Part shown: positions 55,200-64,000 of the stretch, in pieces | How positions within the stretch are numbered: position 1 is the first letter of the stretch | Layout of the letters: each line of letters opens with the position of its first letter | From: Ecdyonurus torrentis | Taxonomy: Eukaryota > Arthropoda > Insecta > Ephemeroptera > Heptageniidae | DNA: 64,000 nucleotides | Assembly (NCBI GenBank): GCA_949318235.1 | Contig: OX439137.1 | Coordinates: 12,520,698-12,584,697 of the forward strand | Direction: 5' to 3' | Translations under genes and position numbers: made by a program | Notes under the pieces: model-generated | Database searches by the model: none | The model's input: the letters and a program-made list of their open reading frames with translations, nothing else | What the model was told of the DNA's origin: nothing

Positions 55200-56265
55200 G
55201 AATTTATATGAATGTTCGATTATTATTAAATAATCGGTTATTCAACAGGGAATCTCCATTTAAAATGGGCGATATCTGTGGGTGTTACAATAATGCAAAA
55301 TTAACTTGCACTCGCTATAAATTATGTTTAAAATATAAAAGTTTTTATTTTGATAGCGTTATTTGATCCATTTCATTTTTTGGAAATTTAGAAATTATAT
55401 GAGTCATCTTTTTCCGTCTAAAGAATTAAGATTATTTTCTGCTACATGTTTTGATTTATATGCATATAAAAACCGTGCATATATAGTTTCTCTTAAAGTA
55501 TTTGATTTTTTTTTATTATTATTATTATTATTATTTGAAACGTAATAAAAATATAAGCAATGACCCCTATATAAAAATATACATTTCTCTGTACATCTTT
55601 TAATATAGCACTGTAAAGTTTTTTACAGCCCTAAAAAATCGTGATATTTTGATACTTTATGACATATATACACGTATATACACACACATACATATATAAA
55701 CATGATTCAAAAAGTAATATTCGATCACTTAGCGTGTTTAAGCAATGCAAAATGAAAGCTTAAAAATCATGACAAGGATATAAATAATTAACGTGTATTT
55801 CAGAATTAAAAATCATTTTACTTCACTTAATTTTTTGTATATATTTATGAGATAATTATTGAAAGAAGTATTGGTTTTGATTTTTTTTTTATAAATATAT
55901 GCAACAGGAACGAACAATCTTTATGATTGGGTATAGTGGATTTGAACATTGTATAATATTTTTTTATAGTCTTAAAAGTTCATAAAACTCTTCATAATAT
56001 ACAAAATATAATTAAAGTATATATTATTTTAATTACATGTGAATTTCTAAGTTTATAAAAAAATTATATCCACTTGAATTTACAAGAAAAAAATTATATA
56101 GCGAAGTTGAAATTTTCCCATTTTTTTGTTTGTTTTGCAAACATCTATTTGCAGGTGTCAAGAAACTGTAATTTGATGTACCTTTCTCTATACTTTTTTT
56201 TTAATTGAGTGGACAAATTTTATACTCTTTGGTGTTCAGTGAACCTAATAACCAGCTGGTATATA
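55200..56265. other. AT-rich intronic DNA, nothing recognised
   Basis: Two AT-rich open frames of 60-79 codons show no domain. No repeat family was recognised. Confidence 0.45.

Positions 56266-56267
<2 letters not shown>

Positions 56268-56306
<39 letters not shown>
56268..56306. repeat. (CT)n microsatellite, left arm of a CT/GA pair
   Basis: About 19 CT dinucleotides, 46 bp from a facing GA array. Confidence 0.93.
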
Positions 56307-56309
<3 letters not shown>

Positions 56310-56352
56310 GACTTGTATGTATAAGGACGAGACAAAATAAAAGCACATTACT

Positions 56353-56430
<78 letters not shown>
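56353..56430. repeat. (AG)n microsatellite, right arm of a CT/GA pair
   Basis: About 39 AG dinucleotides. With the CT array on the left it forms an inverted pair able to make a hairpin. Confidence 0.93.
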
Positions 56431-56431
<1 letters not shown>

Positions 56432-56988
56432 GTGCATTGATCTGGGTCACCAGTGTGCTCTACAGCAACAACCAACGTACCGCGCCTCTTGACTGCAATT
56501 CAAAACTCGATTCACTGATGCTAGTAATGATGACCATTCACCTGGCCAACAACTGACGTCATTATAAAGAACATTTAAAACATATCCGTATCGATGTTAG
56601 TAAAACTCGTAAAAAGTTGAAATGAAAGGAATAATCTGGTTAATAAAATTATTATTTTTGTCATTTTTTTAGCGTATTATTATTTTTTCTCTATATGCAA
56701 TCAAAAGCTAGAGATAACATTATGACACATTACCATATACCAAAAGTAGCTACATCAGTCTTTTAGAGCATAACAATGTAACTTAAATTAAAACAATGAA
56801 AGTTCTAATATTCTAAAGCCTGTAAGTTGCAACACTTAATTTCTTGTTAAACTTTAGATCAGTTTGTTTATTTCTTTGTTGCAACAACAATACTAATGAA
56901 AACTTAACAAAGGCTTAAATACAGGTTGCAACTGTATTAGTAAGACGTAATAATACTTTTATATAAGCCAGAGAAAGAGATAGACAGA

Positions 56989-57365
<377 letters not shown>

Positions 57366-58076
57366 AGGGACAGAGACATACAGAGAGTTAAAGTAATGCC
57401 GATTACATAACACTAATCAACCCATTACATTAATGTAAATATTAATACAGTCTAATCATTAGCTTATTTGCATAAGTCATTCAACTCATACATGATTACA
57501 ATAATATATTATGCATAATAAAACATTGTAATGAAACAAATGTATAACAAAATTATTTATTTTTTAACATCTGTAATGATAAAACGAGTTATATGAACAT
57601 ACAATTTCTTTAAACATAAATTAATTTTATATTATTTTTTCTTTGTTATAAAATTAAAATTGTTGATATACTTTAAATCATAATTTAAAATAATTATATA
57701 AAATTAGCCAATTCTTTTCTGTAAAACAACATTTTTAAAATTCTTTGGAAAAAAAAAAAAAATAATAATTTTTCCTTTTTGTTCTTTGCTGTACATACAA
57801 TGCAATGCAATCACAGCGTCACAAAAAGAATTACTATTTTAGTCTCTTTAAATTTCTGGGAAAAAGAATTGATACAGATTAACTAAGAATAGTACTTTAA
57901 TTAAAGTAGAAACATGGCAGTTCTATTTCATTTATCATTATATCAAAAGTCATTTAAAATTTCCAAATCGTATGAATTACGTAAACTTTTCAACCATTTT
58001 TTTATTGCTTTGTTTAATCAACTAACATCAATCATTTTTAATTGTAACATGTTAACTTTTCATTTTATAATATTTC

Positions 58077-58079
<3 letters not shown>

Positions 58080-58112
<33 letters not shown>
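58080..58112. repeat. (TC)n microsatellite
   Basis: About 16 TC dinucleotides. Confidence 0.9.
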
Positions 58113-58113
<1 letters not shown>

Positions 58114-58420
58114 AACTCTGCATGGTGTTCCTTTAAAAGGAAATGTTTTTATTTATTTACGATAGGCTGATGTGTAATATATGAAATAATAAATATAGGG
58201 CAAGTGGTATTATAAGACAGAGCAGAGTGTAATTACTAATGTCAGCCTCTGGAAATGAAGAAATCAAGTGTTTTATTATAAAATTCTAGAAAATATGCAT
58301 TCTCTTTGAAATGTGTTCAAAAAAAAACTAGTTATGTTATAGTTATACGATTTATAAATTGGAAAGTGGATCATATATACGTATATAAATACTATAAAAA
58401 AGTACCCAAATGTGTCCGAT

Positions 58421-58423
<3 letters not shown>

Positions 58424-58457
<34 letters not shown>
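58424..58457. repeat. (AT)n microsatellite
   Basis: About 16 AT dinucleotides after TGTG. Confidence 0.9.
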
Positions 58458-58461
<4 letters not shown>

Positions 58462-59392
58462 GTGGTTAAATAACTATTATATTTGTATATTTAATAGAGT
58501 ATTATGCAAGCGGTTCACTTTGCTTAACGAGTTTCATTTTTTTTATTATTATTATAATTTTTGTTTATACTTTCGGAAGCTAAAATAAAAATCCTTATAA
58601 AGAGAAATGAAATGAGTTTTAATTTCAGATCATAATTTTTTTTTTTTTAAACCACTTTGTATTTAAGTATCTGTGATTAATTTTTGAAATGGATGTTTTA
58701 AAAATAAGACAGAATACAATATTAACAAAAACAATCCAATCTCATTACATTGTTATAAAGAATTTACTTAAAATAAAAATATATAATAATTTTGCGCTCC
58801 ATATAAAGAATAACGTTACAAAAATTAAGTAATTTTGAAATCTTTTTCTTATTGTTCTTCTTTTCTTTTATAAAGTAGAACATATAATGTAAAACTATAT
58901 TAATAATACCATGGTTTAACTAAGTTATTTAGGAGGATGTGTCTTCATTTAAATTTTTGATACAATTTAGAGAAAGTTTAGTAATTTTTTTATTTTATTT
59001 ATATTATATTATTATACAAAAATATCTGAACATCCTTAAACAAATCATCACAGCACGTTTTCCTTGTTTATGTGTAATTTTGGTACATATGATTTGCTCT
59101 GAGAAAGTAAAAGTTATGTAAAAAAAAATATATTATTTCATGGGAGTTTTTATTCCATCGCCACATCATTGTACTAAACGCATTATATTATGTATAATGT
59201 GAGGCATATTGTACATACAGAGCAAATTATAGAATTAAAACAAGTATATAAATGGGGTCGTATGCATTACGTAAATTTAAATTAGTTAAGTAGTTAGAAT
59301 TATGTTTGAATCATTTATGTAGTTTTTGAATGGAATTTAAGCCTATATTTAGGCACCATTATGGCCACCGTGCGCAAGTATAAATGAATCGT

Positions 59393-59588
59393 GTTCATAA
59401 AAAATGAATACGTAATAAATGCTAGCTCATTTTCATCAACATACATAATTTATGCTATACTGCATAATAAATGTTTTAGATTGCTGCAATATTTTGTTGT
59501 ATAGCAGTATTGTTTATGGTATTCTTATTTAGTAACATTTATGCATGCATAAATGCAGCATAAATTACATAATTTATTCGTTTCATGT
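59393..59588 (+). mobile_element. Family D MITE copy 7
   Basis: ATACGTAATAAATGCTAGCT, ATTTATGCTATACTGCATAA, TATTTTGTTGTATAGCAG and AATGCAGCATAAATTACA occur in family order, ending TTTCATGTG. Confidence 0.68.
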
Positions 59589-59717
59589 GATAAGTGGAGA
59601 GAACTCGAGCAGGGGTCTAGTATTCTAAAGCTATATTATAATTGATAAGTCTAATAGGTATAATTATTATAAATTGATAACATTGAATTAAGCTAGCCTA
59701 ATACAATCATGTAAAAG

Positions 59718-60026
59718 TTTTTAGAAATGGTATATTGATTTCAAGGTATACGTAAATTAATGCAAAACGACCAGAGTAATCTTCACTTTAAAAAAAAAGT
59801 GTCATAATTCTGTAAAATTACATAAGTTTTCTCAATGCTAACGTTTTTCGTGTTTAGTGTTTAAAAATAGTTTCTAGAAATTGGCATATTGTTTGCAAAA
59901 TATATGACGTGAATTGATGCAAAAAGACCAGAGGCATAAAATATAATAATCTTCATTTAAAAAAAAGTGTCATAATTTTGCACAGTTACATAAGTTTTCT
60001 CAATTTTCTAACGTTTTTCCTAGCTT
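59718..60026 (+). repeat. Diverged tandem duplication, two units of about 140-155 bp
   Basis: Unit 1 (59718-59855) and unit 2 (59870-60026) share, in order, TTCTAGAAA/TTTAGAAA, TGGTATATTG/TGGCATATTG, GATGCAAAA-type words with GACCAGAG, AATCTTCA, AAAAAAAGTGTCATAATT, TACATAAGTTTTCTCAAT and CTAACGTTTTTC. Unit 2 has an extra AGGCATAAAATATAAT. Confidence 0.8.
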
Positions 60027-60505
60027 ATGTGAAATATTATTTAGAATAGAAAATAAAATTTTTCCCTATATTTGTTTCTTTTATCCCTTTAGGATATATC
60101 GTGAAAATATTTTGGAATTGTTAGTTAAAAAATTAAATTACGTAATAAATGAAGAATAGCGCAGTTTGACGATTTATTATGAAAATATTCATGCTTAAAT
60201 TTTTATTAATGTAGACTAATCTCATAAAAATATTCTAAAATTCTAAATAAAATAAATATTCATCTTTCTATAATTGTATTATGTAATCAGATCTAATAAA
60301 TATTCTGTGTTTAATAAAACAAAATAAAAAAGTGATGAAACTTTAAACTTTTTTGTAAGTAAAAATTATTGCTATTATTAATATTTTTTGTTTCTAACAA
60401 ATAAAAAAATTTGAAAGTCATTGTTTATAGCTTTCTTACATAATCACATAAACAATAAATACGTCAATAAATATAATAAAGAGAGCTGTTGATTTAGAGT
60501 GTAAT

Positions 60506-60506
<1 letters not shown>

Positions 60507-60546
<40 letters not shown>
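60507..60546. repeat. Poly-T tract, 40 bases
   Basis: Longest homopolymer in the window. A 25-base poly-A follows at 60685-60709, so the two could pair. Confidence 0.92.
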
Positions 60547-60550
<4 letters not shown>

Positions 60551-60684
60551 CATAGTTTTATTTTCCCATGATTGGTGTTGGCCTTATAATTATACAATGA
60601 TACAGTCGTGATTAAAATGCATTATAATGTGATTTGAAACGCGCTTTTTTTTTACTATTTAATTTTACACACTTTTGAACTTAC

Positions 60685-60709
60685 AAAAAAAAAAAAAAAA
60701 AAAAAAAAA
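60685..60709. repeat. Poly-A tract, 25 bases
   Basis: Uninterrupted A run, inverted relative to the poly-T at 60507. Confidence 0.9.
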
Positions 60710-60892
60710 GTTTATGAAATAATATTTGATTTATTATAGCTTATACTTAATTGTAAGCAATATAAAATAATAAACGCAACGAAAGAAAAATAATTACTTA
60801 TTGTACCATTCATGCAAAATTTATTAATAAAGAATAATTTTATACATGTCTAATTTGAAACATTACGTTATTAATTTCTACTCACGGATAAA

Positions 60893-61199
60893 AATAAGTA
60901 CATATTACAGTAATTACGCTCTAGCCTTATTTAAGATACAATTATTTATAAGAAATACATAATTGATTATCAATATCATGTTACGTTACATATAGAATAA
61001 CAGTTATGTTCTACACACGTTTTTAATAATATATTTTATCATTCAAAAAATCGCTCCAAAATTTTAATGTTATTCTTATGGAGAAAATCGCTGTATTTGA
61101 ATGGTAAATATTTTATCCCAATTCTGTGTACAGTTTAATTCCATAATAGTAACATTCATGCTATACTGGATTTATGTGATAAATGCAGCTGAAATCGGG
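60893..61199 (+). mobile_element. Family D MITE copy, split by family F
   Basis: It starts CACGGATAAAAATAAGTACA and includes AGTTATGTTCTACACACG. It resumes after the insertion with TTCATGCTATACTGG and GATAAATGCAGCTGAAAT. Strongly diverged, about 320 bp before the second exon. Confidence 0.5.
61026..61115. mobile_element. Family F repeat copy 4, nested in family D
   Basis: TAATATATTTTATCATTCAAA on the left faces TTTGAATGGTAAATATTTTA on the right, with ATCGCTCCAAAATTTTAAT and TATTCTTATGGAG between. This is a short inverted-repeat form of the family. Confidence 0.6.
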
Positions 61200-61517
61200 T
61201 TATATATTATCATATAGTATTATAAATATATGCATATTTATTACTTCTTTATTTTTGTCCGCGTGCTTAATGAGAATAATGCAATACTCACAAAATAATA
61301 AAAATTGGTAACAAACTGGAGTTATGAAACGTTCAAAAATGTAAAAATATATACATATTCTTGAACTATAAAATTTACATAACAGTATCAGAACATGACT
61401 ATTATAGTTACAAAATAATTCGGATTTATTGCCTACATATATGATACAATAATTGTATATAGAAATTCTATATGTGTAATAATTTTTACTAAATTTTCTT
61501 TTAATTTCTTTTTTCAG

Positions 61518-61609
61518 GTTCAGGTTCAGCAGTTGCTGCAACACCCGGTCATGAAATTATCTCCTCATCACATAAATTTATTAGAGTTCTCATGAAAGAT
61601 GAACCACAG
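61518..61609 (+). CDS. Internal exon: Gly/Ser linker and start of ectodomain, same gene as the exon at 8566
   Basis: The exon is 92 bp. The acceptor is ttaatttcttttttcag ending at 61517; the donor is gtaatg at 61610. The first two bases (GT) complete the glycine begun by the G at 8717. The next 30 codons read SGSAVAATPGHEIISSSHKF then IRVLMKDEPQ, with no stop, and the exon ends between codons. Continuing the frame gives GGS-G-SGSAVAATPG, a Gly/Ser/Ala-rich linker after the coiled-coil-like stem, then a short segment that starts to look folded. No collagen Gly-X-Y run or known domain is visible in these residues, so the C-terminal domain must lie downstream. Composition is again richer in GC than its surroundings. 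A 114-codon frame on the opposite strand (61200-61544) overlaps it and is AT-driven. Confidence 0.75.
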
Positions 61610-64000
61610 GTAATGTACTTAATTAATAATTATATTATAATATGTACATTAAATAATTTAATGTTAAATTGAATTTTAATTATCTACATGATATTCATTC
61701 CCACAAAATATCTAATTATTTTATCATTATATATTGTATATCAAATTTTATTCACATATTAATTTACTATTATGATTTATCAATTATTCCAAGTACTTAT
61801 AATAATTGTTTTATTATATTACAATTTTAATTCTGTATCGTTTTGTGTTTCATCAAAACAAGTATAAACTATCTATGATTAGTTTGTATTTATTTTGAAA
61901 TTATAGATTTCTCAGAGATCTATTAAAGAAGTGTTTAAATTAAGTGAGGAATGCTAAATTCCTCAGCTTATATTTCCTCAATGGACACTAAAATTCTAGT
62001 AAAAAATACAGTAATATAATGATTCAAATAAAAAAACTATTACTTTACAAAATTTAGTTAATTATGAAGTATAGAGTGTATACTCATGACGTCATATTTA
62101 ATGCGCTTGGATGCCATACTGTAGTAATGAATAATATTGCTCAGCATAGGACAAACTTCGTTTTTTGCTATTTTCTTTGGAAAAATCGGTTAATTTTGTG
62201 TTATATTATTATTTTTCTCACATACTTGAGATAATAAATTCATTAAATTCAACCTATATAACAGCATCACTCGTCTAAAAAAAATTGCTTGGGTAGTTTT
62301 AAACTGGCAAAATGAGTTATTTTCCTATGCTGTCCATGTTATTGAGTGATCCAATATGACGTCAACTTTAACAAGAATGCATACACCCTATATAGGATTT
62401 ATTATTGAAATACAACTTCTTTTTTTCTTTTAGACTTTCTAACTAATCTATTTGTTTTTTTCATTTCGTAAAAACTTCACAATTTTCAGCACGTTATATA
62501 AATTTTAATTTTTAATAAATTGCTGAAACGATATACTTCAGACAAAGATTTATGTATTATACTTTGAGATTCGCGTGCAGAGATGTGCTATAGGAAGAAA
62601 AAAAATCATCATTTTTAAGCAGGAATTCTAAGATTTATGGTTATAGAAATTTTAATAAATTTTGTTTGGAATTATGAGATAGGGTTTACGTAACTGAAAA
62701 AATAAAAAAAATTGAGACACACCAATAAAAATAATAAAAAGTAAAAGAAAAAATTCTATAATCTTTTGTTAGCAATTATTCATGCAAAAATAAACCATTA
62801 TTTAAAAAATAAAAATTAGAACACCCGTACTATATTGGTATCTATTACATAGCTATTTATAATCCATATCAAATTTTACTAACATATTAAAATTTTATAT
62901 AATCGACCTAATTTTTTTTTTGTATTTTAGCGTGTAATAGACGTGTTTAGATTGTTTTATATGAAATAATGTATTATTAAAAATTATAATTTCCGCGTAT
63001 AATTGTATATTTCATAATAATAATGTATTATATTGTCAACAATAGCAAGAAATACAGTCATAATTATTTAATTGTTTTCATTTTATTAGGTTACTGTAAC
63101 AATTCTTTTATTATTATTATTTTTTTTTTTTAAGTTTGCGTGATTTTGAGTTTTAATAATTTGACATGACATTTGTGTTAATAGCTAGTTCATGCGCACG
63201 ATGTCAATTAACTAATTTAATCGTGTTTAATTATTGTAAAAAATTGTTATTTTTATTATAATGAATTCAAAGGAAGCTTATAGTATAGTTACCTGTTTTA
63301 ATATTCTAAACTTAAAATAATAATAAGTATGCTTCATAATTTTTTTTCTTTTGCTTTCTCTGCATAATATAAGTTTCTAGTATAGAAATGAACACTAATT
63401 CAGTTACAATAACCATTTTCTTTTTCTGTAAATACATTTGCCTAGATATTTTAAATATAAACTATTTCTTTGGCTTTATGCACAATTCATAACATTGAGA
63501 GAAAAAAATTGAAACAGTTTCTTAAATTTATATAAGCATATAGTGTTTCACGCTTAGCACAGCAAATAACTAAAAACACTAAAATAGTACGTTATATATT
63601 TATATGGTGTTTCTACAAGACAACAGAATTAAAAAAAATATGTAACTTTACAATTTGACAATTCAATTTAATGAAGTTTATAGGTTTGGCGTGCGGGGAA
63701 AGCTAAGGTTCCCTTAACATTACGCTTATGAGGATAAACACGTTTTTTTTTTTTTTTTTTCCTGCGATTTTTAAGAAAACTACTCCACCGATTCCGGGAG
63801 ATATTTAAATGATATTTACTTTTACATGTTTTAAGCTATAGAAATGTTTTAAAGAATTTTTCAAACCTGTAACCTCCATTCAAAATTCTTCATTTATTTC
63901 TATCATCCTACATTCATATAACACTTAATTAAAATGCATTAGCTAAGGTTATTACCTCAAAATGGGACAATGTAGAAATGATTGTCAATAAAATATTTAC
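61610..64000. other. Next intron, mostly AT-rich non-coding
   Basis: It follows the gtaatg donor. It holds one family B element (62070-62392). No further exon was recognised. About 63660-63800 is less AT-rich (TTGGCGTGCGGGGAAAGC, CTACTCCACCGATTCCGGGA) without an open frame and may be a fragment of an unrecognised repeat. Confidence 0.5.
62070..62392 (-). mobile_element. Family B MITE copy 9
   Basis: It begins TATAGAGTGTATACTCATGACG, has TTGCTCAGCATAGGACAAAC, AAAATGAGTTATTTTCC and ATTGAGTGATCCAATATGACG, and ends AATGCATACACCCTATA. Both outer ends are intact and inverted, with TGACGTCA in each terminal zone. Confidence 0.87.

Larger units (their letters stand above)
57420..59390. other. AT-rich intronic DNA with short CT and AT arrays
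   Basis: Only the listed microsatellites are recognised. Open frames here are AT-driven. Confidence 0.5.

Noticed and set aside
61200..61544. 114-codon minus-strand frame overlapping the second exon
   Set aside because: AT-rich codons and no domain. The plus-strand exon has better evidence (splice sites, phase match, composition).

Overview
The window looks like nuclear DNA from an AT-rich animal genome, probably an invertebrate. It is one very large intron, with parts of its neighbours, packed with short non-autonomous transposons and microsatellites. I could not identify the species. Retroposon tails of the AAATA type and the density of hairpin MITEs would suit a mollusc or another lophotrochozoan, but that is a guess. 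Nothing is bacterial in character: there are no operons, no long ORFs, and no rRNA or CRISPR. I recognised no tRNA.

Only two stretches look protein-coding, and both are short spliced exons on the + strand. Exon 8566-8717 follows a tgcag acceptor and ends at gtaagt. Exon 61518-61609 follows a pyrimidine-rich ttttttcag acceptor and ends at gtaatg. The first ends one base into a glycine codon and the second supplies the other two bases. Together they read as about 81 residues with no stop: a membrane span, a charged coiled-coil-like stem, then a Gly/Ser linker. This fits the N-terminal part of a type II membrane protein split by an intron of about 52.8 kb. The family is unknown.

The rest is repeats. 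By comparing the window with itself I defined these families. A: 308-bp near-perfect hairpins with TTAA target duplications (3 copies). C: about 335-bp elements, also TTAA-flanked, with related ends (4). B: about 300-bp elements with TATAGGGTGTATGCA ends (9, plus one split). D: palindromic GCATAAATTATGC elements with CACGGATAAA ends (about 9). E: short 3' ends of a retroposon (2). F: elements with ATTTTACCATTCAAA ends (4). I: a repeat of about 160 bp (2). There are also single elements: a 1,424-bp hAT-type element with an exact 8-bp target duplication (34052-35475), a 1,881-bp TTAA-flanked element inside a B copy (24958-26838), a pogo/Tigger-like end inside that, and a GC-rich hairpin (21381-21566).

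Several insertions are nested: C and E inside D at 44 kb, A inside D at 46.4 kb, D inside D at 23.7-24.2 kb, F inside D at 61 kb, and the TTAA element inside B at 25-27 kb. These give internal proof of element boundaries and relative age. Families A, B and C all carry the CRE octamer TGACGTCA, and the octamer also clusters outside them near 41-42.7 kb. Microsatellites include 62 perfect GGGACA units (G-quadruplex-capable), 199 bp of AG, two GTT arrays and several AT arrays.
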